From the NCBI GenBank assembly GCA_017992765.1, contig JAGOOA010000025.1:1-35052 (forward strand): a stretch of 35,052 nucleotides of DNA, in the 5' to 3' direction. Positions 28,008 to 35,052 of this stretch are shown one piece after another (the first letter of the stretch is position 1; the number at the start of each line of letters is the position of its first letter). The translations under genes were made by a program, and so were the position numbers. The notes under the pieces are model-generated. The model saw only the letters and a program-made list of their open reading frames with translations. It was not told the DNA's origin and did not search any database. The DNA is from Syntrophorhabdaceae bacterium. GTDB lineage: Bacteria > Desulfobacterota > Syntrophorhabdia > Syntrophorhabdales > Syntrophorhabdaceae.

Positions 28008-29054
28008 TTGGATCTATTGATTCAGATAGTTCTCGTTGCCGTCACCACAATCTCCGGATACTTCATATTAAAAGAGATCTTTGCCAATACCCTCTGGTCA
28101 TTGCTCGGCGCCGTCCTGGGCATCGGCTTCGGGTATATCATCCTGAAGCTGGAAGAGAAGCTGAAGGATATCCCCCTGAAGATCATCTTCGGCAGCCTTT
28201 TGGGGACGACGATAAGCCTCGTCGTCGCAGACCTTTTTATCTCCCGGCTTCTGCTGGCGCTTATCAAGGACATACCCATAACGCTGCCGATATATATCCT
28301 CTTTTACTTCGTTATGGGTTATATCGGCTTCAGGATAGGGAAGGAGAAGAGCAAGACCCTCGACCTTTCGAAGGTCCCCCTCCTCGACAGGATAGAGAGC
28401 GACGAGGACGTGAAGATCCTTGATACGAGCACCATCATAGACGGCAGAATAGCAGACATCTGCGAAACCGGGTTTATCGAAGGGACCTTTGTTATCCCCC
28501 AGTTCGTCCTTTATGAGATCCAACATATCGCAGACCACAGCGATACGGTAAAGCGAACCAGGGGGAGGAGAGGCCTCGACGTGCTCCACCGGCTGCAAAA
28601 GCAAACCTTTGTCAAGGTCAAGATCGTAGACTATGATTTTCCGAAACTGAAAGAGGTGGACACAAAGCTGATAGCCCTTGCAAAGAAGCTGGCCGGCAAG
28701 ATATTAACAAACGACTATAACCTGAACAAGGTAGCAGAGCTCCAGGGGATAGAAGTGCTCAACATGAACCAGCTTGCCGCATCTTTAAGGCCCGCAATGC
28801 TGCCGGGAGAGCAGATGAACGTCAAGGTTCTTAAGGAAGGGAAGGAGCACGGCCAGGGCATCGGCTATCTCGACGACGGCACCATGGTCGTCGTCGACGA
28901 CGCGAAGAAGCTCCTCGGCAAATCGGTCGATGTGGTTGTTACGAGCGTGCTTCAGACCACGTCGGGCCGCATGATCTTTGCGAAGCTGAAAGAGCAGGCC
29001 GAGAAGGAATTCTATTTTCCCGACGAATACCAACTAAAGGAACAGGCCCGGTAA
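28008..29054 (+). CDS. membrane-anchored PIN/TRAM domain protein (YacL-like)
   Basis: The 348-aa protein has four hydrophobic segments in residues 1-110. A PIN nuclease-like domain starts at about 135 with LDTSTIIDGRIADI, and its acidic residues are kept (for example LTNDYNLNKVA). A TRAM RNA-binding domain sits near the C-terminus with EQMNVKVLKEGKEHGQGIGYLDDGTMVVVDD-type pattern. It is the family often called YacL or PilT-N-terminal; RNA cleavage is inferred from the fold, not shown. The start is a TTG at 28008 with AAGG 7 nt upstream, 2 bp after carD. Confidence 0.88.
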   Translation: MDLLIQIVLVAVTTISGYFILKEIFANTLWSLLGAVLGIGFGYIILKLEEKLKDIPLKIIFGSLLGTTISLVVADLFISRLLLALIKDIPITLPIYILFYFVMGYIGFRIGKEKSKTLDLSKVPLLDRIESDEDVKILDTSTIIDGRIADICETGFIEGTFVIPQFVLYEIQHIADHSDTVKRTRGRRGLDVLHRLQKQTFVKVKIVDYDFPKLKEVDTKLIALAKKLAGKILTNDYNLNKVAELQGIEVLNMNQLAASLRPAMLPGEQMNVKVLKEGKEHGQGIGYLDDGTMVVVDDAKKLLGKSVDVVVTSVLQTTSGRMIFAKLKEQAEKEFYFPDEYQLKEQAR

Positions 29055-29057
29055 TCT

Positions 29058-29756
29058 ATGAGGACACTGGCGATCATCCTTGCAGGCGGTGCAGGGAAGA
29101 GGATGGGAGCAGCCACAAACAAGCAGTTTCTGCTTATTGACAATAAGCCCATAATAGTGCACACCCTCCAGATCTTTGAAGAGTGCCGGGCGATAGACGG
29201 CATCTATCTTGTTGTGAACCAGAAGGACCTTCCAATGATCCAGGAGGAGATCCTTGAAACATACCGCTTCAACAAGATCCTGAAGCTGGTTATCGGCGGA
29301 AGGCTCAGGCAGGATTCCGTGAGAAACGGCCTTGAAGCCATAGAAACCCCTTGTGATATTGTCATAATCCATGATGGCGCAAGGCCCTTTGTCTCGCCAT
29401 CTTTTATTGATAAAGGCATCTTTCTTATGGAGATGTTCGATGCCGTTATTCCCGCGCTCCCCGTGAAAGACACGATCAAGGCCGTTTCAAAGGAAGGCTT
29501 TGTCCAGAAGACCCTGGAGAGAGACTCTCTCTGGCACGTGCAGACTCCCCAGACGTTCAAGTACGACCTGATCACAAAGGCTTACAGGGAAGGCGTGGCA
29601 AAGAAGCTTTACGGCTATGACGACGCAACCTTTCTTGAGCATATGGGGAAAAAGGTGAAGGTCATCGAAGGTTCTCCCTACAACATCAAAATAACCACCC
29701 CGGAAGACCTTATCATCGCAAGGGGAATGCTCTCACAGCTCAAGGGCAATCTATGA
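29058..29756 (+). CDS. ispD: 2-C-methyl-D-erythritol 4-phosphate cytidylyltransferase
   Basis: IspD joins CTP to methylerythritol phosphate in the MEP route to isoprenoids. The 232-aa protein begins with the nucleotide-binding loop IILAGGAGKRMGAATNKQF, where the expected K and R are present. Further blocks are GGRLRQDSVRNGL, IHDGARPFV, the PVKDTIK block and QTPQTFKYD. The ending with KITTPEDLIIA is standard. It starts 3 bp after the PIN/TRAM gene and overlaps ispF by 4 bp. Confidence 0.96.
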   Translation: MRTLAIILAGGAGKRMGAATNKQFLLIDNKPIIVHTLQIFEECRAIDGIYLVVNQKDLPMIQEEILETYRFNKILKLVIGGRLRQDSVRNGLEAIETPCDIVIIHDGARPFVSPSFIDKGIFLMEMFDAVIPALPVKDTIKAVSKEGFVQKTLERDSLWHVQTPQTFKYDLITKAYREGVAKKLYGYDDATFLEHMGKKVKVIEGSPYNIKITTPEDLIIARGMLSQLKGNL

Positions 29757-30235
29757 GGATCGGCATAGGGTATGATTTTCACCGCCTCGTGGAGGGGAGA
29801 GGCCTTTATCTTGGCGGGGTCGAGATACCGCACGAAAAGGGCCTTCTGGGCCATTCCGATGGAGATGTGCTTATTCACGCCATCTGTGATGCCATTCTCG
29901 GCGCAATGGCCGTAGCAGACATCGGCTTTCATTTTCCCCACGACGATGAGTCGATCAAGGGCATAAGCAGCGAGAAGATACTCTCTTTTGTTATTGACAT
30001 AATGAAGCGAAGAGGGTTCAGGATCGTCAATATAGACACCGTGGTCATCGCGGAAGAGCCAAGGATAGTTCACCACAGAGAGGTTATCAGAAGAAACCTC
30101 GCCCATATTATGGGGATAGGCAAGGGGATGGTGAACGTCAAGGGAAAAACCGCCGAAGGGCTCGGCATTATAGGTGAAAAAGAAGGCATAGCCGTACACG
30201 CGATCGCGCTCCTCGAAACAAGCCAAGAGGTATGA
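29753..30235 (+). CDS. ispF: 2-C-methyl-D-erythritol 2,4-cyclodiphosphate synthase
   Basis: IspF forms the cyclic diphosphate in the MEP isoprenoid route. The 160-aa protein has the metal ligands D8 and H10 in GYDFHRL and a later His in LIHAICDAILGA, and the block LGHSDGDVL. The C-terminal substrate loop reads KGKTAEGLGIIGE. The block usually written HFPDTDP is HFPHDDE here, a modest change. The ATGA overlap with ispD indicates coupled translation; the enzymes act two steps apart. Confidence 0.96.
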   Translation: MRIGIGYDFHRLVEGRGLYLGGVEIPHEKGLLGHSDGDVLIHAICDAILGAMAVADIGFHFPHDDESIKGISSEKILSFVIDIMKRRGFRIVNIDTVVIAEEPRIVHHREVIRRNLAHIMGIGKGMVNVKGKTAEGLGIIGEKEGIAVHAIALLETSQEV

Positions 30236-30256
30236 TAGCCGGAACGCAGGTTTAAT

Positions 30257-31633
30257 ATGGTCAAGGTGAGATTTGCTCCAAGCCCTACGGGCTACCTTCA
30301 CGTCGGCAATACGAGAACGGCGCTGATGAACCGCCTCTTTGCAAGAAAGGAGCGGGGAACGCTTGTGCTCCGCATTGAAGATACGGACATCGAGAGATCT
30401 ACCGTAGACTACGAAAGGTCCGTTTTGGATGACCTGGAGTGGCTCGGGATCTCCTGGGACGAAGGCCCGGTGCGGCAGACGGACAGGCTGGCCGCCTATC
30501 GCGCATACGCAGGAGACCTCCTTGAAAGAGGCCTTGCATACAGGTGCTACTGCCCCGAGGAAGAGCTCGAAAGGAAGCGAAAAGAGGCTATGCAGAAGGG
30601 CGAGCCGCCGAGGTATGACGGAACCTGCAGGGACCTGTCGCCGGCAGCCAGGGAACGGATCGAGGGCGAAGGAAGGCCTTTTGTCATAAGGTTCAGATCG
30701 TCTGCAAAACCCGTCCATTGGGCCGATAGGATTTGCGGCGACTTCCACTTTCCACACCATGCCGTAGATGATTTTATTCTCCTCAAACAGTCGGGGGTCC
30801 CTTCATATAACTTTGCGGCCGCCGTGGACGACATTGAGATGGAAATTACACACGTAATCAGGGGGGCCGACCACGTGCCGAACACCCCCAAACAGATAAT
30901 GCTCATCGAGGCTTTTGGCAAAGTGCCGCCGCAATATGCCCACCACTCGCTGCTTCTTGGAAATGACCGGAAGCCATTGAGCAAAAGGCATGGCGCAGCG
31001 AGCGTGCGGGATTTGCGGGAGATGGGAATCCTCAGCGAGGCGCTTACAAATTACCTCGGCGTCCTGGGAAGAAGCGTTCCGCAGGGGATCCTGAGCATGG
31101 ACGAGCTCGCGGAAACGTTTTCCCTGTCGTCCTTTTCGCCTTCCGATGCGATCTTTGATATTGATAAGCTGACCTGGTTCAACAAGGAACACCTGCGAAG
31201 CGCCGCCCCCGAAGAGATCATGGAAAGGCTGGGCCTCCGGGGCGATTTCGGAAGCAAGATCCTGGCTTTGCGTGAAAACGCTTCAACCCTGAAGGACATG
31301 AAAGAATATCTGCGCATCTTCGAAGACGCCTCAGTGGATGAGGAAGGCCGCGCATACCTGTCTCAGGCCGGGTCGCTGGATAGCTTCGCGCAGGGATTAA
31401 GGGAGCTGCTCACCGAAAGCAAACCCCTTCCCTTCGACGAACTGGTCAGGGCGATGGAAGGCAAGGGAGGGTTCAAAAGGAAAGAGCTCTTTATGGTTTT
31501 GCGGATACTCTTCACAGGGAGAAAGAGCGGCCCTCCGCTGAAGGACATATTCCATCTGATCCCGAAAGATATTATAATAGAGCGGATCGGCCGCTGCCTC
31601 ACAGATGGAAGCGGGAAGGGCGCAAGAGGATAA
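30257..31633 (+). CDS. gltX: glutamyl-tRNA synthetase, second copy
   Basis: The 458-aa protein has the motif PSPTGYLHVGN, in which HIGH reads HVGN, the LRIEDTDIERS block, a CYC-x-n-YDGTCRDL zinc-type region, and KMSKS-type KPLSKRHGAASV. It differs from the first copy at many positions, especially in the C-terminal anticodon-binding half, so it is an old paralogue and not a recent duplicate. In species with two enzymes, one may charge tRNA-Glu and the other tRNA-Gln for amidation; which copy does which cannot be told here. It lies 21 bp after ispF with a weak ribosome site. Confidence 0.94.
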   Translation: MVKVRFAPSPTGYLHVGNTRTALMNRLFARKERGTLVLRIEDTDIERSTVDYERSVLDDLEWLGISWDEGPVRQTDRLAAYRAYAGDLLERGLAYRCYCPEEELERKRKEAMQKGEPPRYDGTCRDLSPAARERIEGEGRPFVIRFRSSAKPVHWADRICGDFHFPHHAVDDFILLKQSGVPSYNFAAAVDDIEMEITHVIRGADHVPNTPKQIMLIEAFGKVPPQYAHHSLLLGNDRKPLSKRHGAASVRDLREMGILSEALTNYLGVLGRSVPQGILSMDELAETFSLSSFSPSDAIFDIDKLTWFNKEHLRSAAPEEIMERLGLRGDFGSKILALRENASTLKDMKEYLRIFEDASVDEEGRAYLSQAGSLDSFAQGLRELLTESKPLPFDELVRAMEGKGGFKRKELFMVLRILFTGRKSGPPLKDIFHLIPKDIIIERIGRCLTDGSGKGARG

Positions 31634-31637
31634 GACG

Positions 31638-33110
31638 ATGAAAGGGAAGAACCTTTATGCATCGGTAAAGAGCGTCTTCCGCAGCCTCTCGCTGAAGACG
31701 CAGCTGCTCGTCATCCTCCTTTTTCTCCTCGTCATGTCGGTAAGCTCCCTGACCATCATTTACTCGCAGGCAGAAGAGAAGCTCCTCGACAAGCTGAGCG
31801 AGAATATCGACGACATTACCAAGGCCATACAGATAAGCGTGGAAGAGCTTACCTACAGGGGAGACAGCACGGAAAGGCTGAAGAGCTACGTCGACATGCT
31901 CAACAAGAAGGGAATTAAAGAGATATCCATCGTCAGCGACACGTCGGAGGTCATCGCCAGCTCGAACCCGAAAAAGATCGGGACGGTAGAGAAGGTCGGA
32001 GAGAAAAAGAGCTGGCGAAAAAAAGACCTCATGATAACGGCAAGGCTCGGAGAGGAGAGCAAAAAGGATCCCCAGAGGCTCTATAACGTGATAACGCCCG
32101 TCTCCATCAAGGGACAGAACATAGGATACATCCATATCAATATAGCCCTCGACGACTACAAGCTATTGCAGAGCAGAAGCCACATGAAGAGGATCCTGAG
32201 CATGGTCTTTGCGTTCAGCATCGGCATCATCATCTGCCTCATCCTTGCTGAAAAATATACCGAGCCTATCAAGAAGATCGCCAACGCGAGCAAGAAGATC
32301 GCCGAAGGGGAATTGGTGAAGATAAGGGAAACGGACCGCAAAGACGAGATAGGGGTGCTTGTCAGGAGCTTCAACGAAATGGTGGACAAGCTGGACGAGC
32401 GCAAGGAGCTGGAAGATAAGCTGAAAAAGACGGAGCAGCTTTCAATGATAGGGCAGCTCTCGTCCGGCATAGCCCACGAGATAAGGAACCCCCTCAATTT
32501 TCTCACGCTCTCCATAGGCCATATCAAAGAGAGGGTGGTGGAATCAGAGATAGGCGACAAAGAGGACCTCAAGTCCCTGCTCGACAGCCTGCTGAAAGAG
32601 ATATACAGGATCAACGAGCTGATACACAACTTCCTTTTCCTGGGGAAGCCGATAACGCTCAACAAGGAATGGGTGTCCCCCGAGACGCTGATCAGCGAGG
32701 CGCTGTCCATCGTGCGGGACAAGGTGAGAAGCGGGATCACGATGGAGGTCCAATGCAGCGAGAACGGGTTGCGGGCATACTGCGACAGGGAATATACGAG
32801 GATATGCCTGATAAACCTTATTTTAAATGCCGTTCAGGCCATAGAAGAAGATAAAGGGCTGGTGAGGATCAGGTGCGGCAAGGAGGACTCCTTCTTGTAC
32901 ATTGCGGTCAGCGATACGGGAGGGGGGATCGAGAGCGATGACCTGCAAAAGGTTTTTGAGCCCTACTATTCAACGAAGAAATTCGGCATCGGCCTTGGGC
33001 TTGCCATTACAAAACGCTTTGTTGAAGAGCATGGAGGAACGATCACCTTAGAAAGTACGGTAGGGAAAGGCACCACCATGAAGCTGAGGATACCTGCCCA
33101 TGAAGCATGA
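31638..33110 (+). CDS. membrane sensor histidine kinase (NtrB/AtoS-like)
   Basis: The 490-aa protein has a first membrane span (about 22-42), a periplasmic sensing region of about 140 residues, a second span (about 190-212), and then a HAMP linker. The dimerisation domain follows with the phosphoacceptor His at 280 in GIAHEIRNPLN. The ATPase domain shows N-box NLILNAVQA, DTGGGI and GLGLAITKRFVEEHGG. It should autophosphorylate and pass phosphate to the next gene product. The start at 31638 has GAGG 8 nt upstream; a start at 31605 lies inside gltX2. It overlaps the regulator gene by 11 bp. The sensed signal is unknown. Confidence 0.93.
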   Translation: MKGKNLYASVKSVFRSLSLKTQLLVILLFLLVMSVSSLTIIYSQAEEKLLDKLSENIDDITKAIQISVEELTYRGDSTERLKSYVDMLNKKGIKEISIVSDTSEVIASSNPKKIGTVEKVGEKKSWRKKDLMITARLGEESKKDPQRLYNVITPVSIKGQNIGYIHINIALDDYKLLQSRSHMKRILSMVFAFSIGIIICLILAEKYTEPIKKIANASKKIAEGELVKIRETDRKDEIGVLVRSFNEMVDKLDERKELEDKLKKTEQLSMIGQLSSGIAHEIRNPLNFLTLSIGHIKERVVESEIGDKEDLKSLLDSLLKEIYRINELIHNFLFLGKPITLNKEWVSPETLISEALSIVRDKVRSGITMEVQCSENGLRAYCDREYTRICLINLILNAVQAIEEDKGLVRIRCGKEDSFLYIAVSDTGGGIESDDLQKVFEPYYSTKKFGIGLGLAITKRFVEEHGGTITLESTVGKGTTMKLRIPAHEA

Positions 33111-34590
33111 CAGGGGAAGCATTCTCGTTGTAGAAGACGACAAGAACCAACGGGGGATCATCAGGACGATCCTCATGAAGGAGGGGTTCTACATAGAGGA
33201 TGCGGAGCGTGGGAAAAAGGCAATCGATATCATGAGGGCAAACAGCTTTGACCTTGTCCTTACCGATCTGCGGCTGCCCGACATTGACGGCACCGAGGTG
33301 CTGAAGGAGGCGAAGGCGCTCAACAAGCTCTGTCACGTCATTATCATCACGGCCTTCGGATCCATACCCTCGGCCGTGGAGGCGACAAAGCTCGGCGCAT
33401 TCTACTATCTCGAGAAGCCTTTTGAAAAAGATCAGCTCCTCCTCGTGATCAACAATGCAATGAACCAGGTAAGGCTGCTGAAAGACAATATTATGCTGAA
33501 GGACCAGCTTGTTGACCGGTTCCACCTCGACAATATTGTGGGTGTTCACGGGAGCATGGAATCGCTTTACAAGATCGTTCTGAGGGTAGCGCCGACCATC
33601 TCCACGGTGCTCATCTATGGAGAGAGCGGCACGGGAAAGGAGCTTTTTGCAAAGAGCATTCACTACAACAGCCCCAGAAAAAACAAACCATTTTTTGCCA
33701 TCAACTGCGCGGCGATCCCGGAGACGCTCCTGGAGAGCGAGCTCTTTGGATACGAGAAGGGCGCCTTTACCGGCGCGGCCTCACGGCACAACGGGCTCTT
33801 CGAGCAGGCGAACGGCAGCACCCTGTTCCTCGACGAGATCGGCGACCTCACGTTAAGCACCCAGGCAAAATTGCTGAGGGCCATTCAGGAGAAAGAGATA
33901 AGGAGGATAGGGGGCAGAGAGACGATCAAGCTGGACGTGCGGATCATTGCCGCAACGAACAAGAAGCTCGAGGACGAGATAGCAAGGGGACGGTTCAGGG
34001 AAGACCTTTATTACCGCCTGAACGTCATCGCCTTTTCGATTCCGCCGCTTCGGGAAAGGACGACGGATATACCGCTGCTCATAGAATACTTTCTCAAGAG
34101 GCTTGACGGGTTACACGGAACAAAAAAGGCCCTTGATCCAGGCACCCTCCATGCGCTTTTGCAGTATTCCTGGCCCGGCAACGTGCGGCAGCTTGAATCG
34201 GTGATCGAGAGGGCCTACGTGATGTGCGAAGGAGATGTTATCGGCATTGACCATGTGCCGGAAGAGGTAAGGCACGGCAGCCCGTCGGATGCATCCATTG
34301 AGAAATTGCGCTCCTCCATAGACCATCTCATTGACGCCAAGCTTACCGCAGCCGAGTACCGCCTTTATCTTTACCTTACAAGGCTTGACCCGCTGGACGA
34401 AAAATTTCATGAGCAGCTTGAACCCAAAGAGATTATCGAGAGGCTCGGCATCAACAGGGACACATTTTTCGTCGGGATCGGGAAGCTTAGGGACCTCGGG
34501 CTATATGATTATAAGGCGAAGGCAGGGCAGGGAAGGCATTCCTCTCAGGCCAAGCACCCACGGAAGACCCACTCGGAAATATCCGACTAA
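33100..34590 (+). CDS. sigma-54-dependent response regulator with unusual C-terminal domain
   Basis: The 496-aa protein has a receiver domain with D56 as phosphoacceptor, T83 and K105. The AAA+ activator domain carries Walker A GESGTGKE at 173-180, the sigma-54-contacting loop GAFTGA at 220-225, Walker B LFLDEIGD and WPGNVRQLE. The C-terminus is not the usual Fis-type helix-turn-helix. About residues 405-465 read like a winged helix, with [27 protein letters not shown]. It should activate sigma-54 promoters when phosphorylated by the adjacent kinase. The last codons overlap the first of two dyads that may be its own binding sites. Confidence 0.93.
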   Translation: MKHDRGSILVVEDDKNQRGIIRTILMKEGFYIEDAERGKKAIDIMRANSFDLVLTDLRLPDIDGTEVLKEAKALNKLCHVIIITAFGSIPSAVEATKLGAFYYLEKPFEKDQLLLVINNAMNQVRLLKDNIMLKDQLVDRFHLDNIVGVHGSMESLYKIVLRVAPTISTVLIYGESGTGKELFAKSIHYNSPRKNKPFFAINCAAIPETLLESELFGYEKGAFTGAASRHNGLFEQANGSTLFLDEIGDLTLSTQAKLLRAIQEKEIRRIGGRETIKLDVRIIAATNKKLEDEIARGRFREDLYYRLNVIAFSIPPLRERTTDIPLLIEYFLKRLDGLHGTKKALDPGTLHALLQYSWPGNVRQLESVIERAYVMCEGDVIGIDHVPEEVRHGSPSDASIEKLRSSIDHLIDAKLTAAEYRLYLYLTRLDPLDEKFHEQLEPKEIIERLGINRDTFFVGIGKLRDLGLYDYKAKAGQGRHSSQAKHPRKTHSEISD

Positions 34591-34621
34591 CCCACCTTAT
34601 TTTAGTCGGAAATATCCGACT
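34571..34621. promoter_or_regulatory. two copies of an 18-bp dyad, putative enhancer (UAS) for the response regulator
   Basis: ACTCGGAAATATCCGACT (34571-34588) and AGTCGGAAATATCCGACT (34604-34621) differ at one base. Each has arms AGTCGGA and TCCGACT around AATA. The centres are 33 bp apart, about three helical turns, so both face one side of the DNA. They lie 63-113 bp upstream of a -24/-12 promoter and directly after the sigma-54 activator gene. No T-run follows, so they are not good terminators. Confidence 0.75.
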
Positions 34622-34683
34622 ATCACAGGAATTCACGCCCCCTCATTTTTATAATAGTGTTTATTTTTAATACGTTATGATGC

Positions 34684-34699
34684 TGGCACGGTAAATGCA
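34684..34699 (+). promoter_or_regulatory. sigma-54 (-24/-12) promoter
   Basis: TGGCACGGTAAATGCA has GG at 34685-34686 and GC at 34697-34698, exactly 12 bp apart as in the consensus TGGCACG-N4-TTGCA. Only one T of the -12 part differs (ATGC for TTGC). Transcription would start near 34710 and run into the secreted Lys/Ala-rich protein gene. Confidence 0.8.
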
Positions 34700-34750
34700 G
34701 ATAATTTTAACAAAGAAAATCAAACCATAAACGGGAGGAGGTGAAAAAAT

Positions 34751-35052
34751 ATGAAGAAGATTTTCATGATCGCACTCGCAATTCTGATCAGCGTGGCATT
34801 CGTTACAACGGTGTTCGCACAGGCGCCGAAGAAGGATGCTCCGAAACCTGCAGCAGCCGACAAGCCGGCAGTAAAGGCCGAGAAGCCCGAAGCGAAGGTA
34901 GAGAAGCCTGCAGTGAAGGCAGATAAGCCAGAGAAGGCGAAGAAAGAAAAGAAGGTAAAGAAAGAAAAGAAGCCGAAAAAAGAAAAGAAGGAAGCTCCGG
35001 CAAAGGCAGAGCCTGCAAAACCCGCAACGCCTGCAACACCGGCAGCACCGCC
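34751..35052 (+). CDS. secreted Lys/Ala/Pro/Glu-rich low-complexity protein, C-terminus cut
   Basis: The frame begins at an ATG with GGAGGAGGTG ending 7 nt upstream, one of the strongest ribosome sites in the window. The first 23 residues are a signal peptide (MKKIFMIALAILISVAFVTT, then cleavage after VFA). The mature part is low complexity. It has repeated KPAVKAEKPEAKVEKPAVKADKPE-type units, then KKEKK blocks, then a Pro/Ala-Thr run. About 100 residues are visible before the window ends. No enzyme motif is present; a cell-envelope, DNA- or polyanion-binding role is possible but not shown. It is preceded by a -24/-12 promoter and twin dyads. Confidence 0.85.
   Translation, partial: MKKIFMIALAILISVAFVTTVFAQAPKKDAPKPAAADKPAVKAEKPEAKVEKPAVKADKPEKAKKEKKVKKEKKPKKEKKEAPAKAEPAKPATPATPAAP

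Noticed and set aside
29678-30760. A 360-codon open frame on the minus strand
   Set aside because: It lies antisense to ispD, ispF and gltX2, all certain genes, and its translation shows no family motif.
34571-34621. Intrinsic terminators after the response regulator
   Set aside because: The dyads can form hairpins, but no T-run follows either one, and their duplication upstream of a -24/-12 promoter fits regulator sites better.

Overview
The window looks like a chromosomal segment around the replication origin of a Gram-negative, probably anaerobic bacterium. Signal peptides, lipoproteins, a sigma-54 two-component system, and the gene orders rho-rpmE-prfA-prmC-murA-hisD and carD-PIN/TRAM-ispD-ispF-gltX resemble Desulfobacterota (former Deltaproteobacteria, perhaps Syntrophorhabdus-like) or related phyla. 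This placement is an inference with low confidence, because no rRNA or other diagnostic marker is present.

Region 1 (1-11,144, all minus strand) is a housekeeping block. dnaA is followed, after a 116-bp AT-rich gap, by dnaN-gyrB-coaE-rho-rpmE-prfA-prmC-murA-hisD. These nine genes overlap or lie within 8 bp of each other, so they may be one very long transcription unit. recF is missing from the usual dnaN-recF-gyrB order. The 204 bp upstream of dnaA carry three DnaA-box-like 9-mers and are the best oriC candidate; genes to the left all run away from it.

Region 2 (11,145-21,792) is a mixed region. It holds a secreted thioredoxin-like protein, an NlpC/P60 lipoprotein, a HAD phosphatase, an amidohydrolase-methyltransferase-YrdC operon, an FmdB zinc ribbon, a methyltransferase-Nudix-MFS operon, a TPR lipoprotein, and a sodium:solute symporter preceded by a previously easy-to-miss 51-aa membrane protein. 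Its intergenic gaps are filled with unusual degenerate short-word repeats. Several genes here have a -10 box 5-9 nt before the start codon and no Shine-Dalgarno sequence, which suggests leaderless transcripts. The Nudix protein has a C-terminal helical extension resembling an RsbR-type N-terminal domain.

Region 3 (21,793-35,052) carries gltX1-smc on the minus strand behind a good sigma-70 promoter. On the plus strand it carries an ankyrin-repeat protein and then carD-PIN/TRAM-ispD-ispF-gltX2-histidine kinase-sigma-54 response regulator. Just after the regulator come two copies of an 18-bp dyad, a well-spaced -24/-12 promoter, and a secreted Lys/Ala/Pro/Glu-rich protein that runs off the window. 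This looks like a self-contained signalling module and is the most interesting part of the window. Two distinct glutamyl-tRNA synthetases lie about 4 kb apart.
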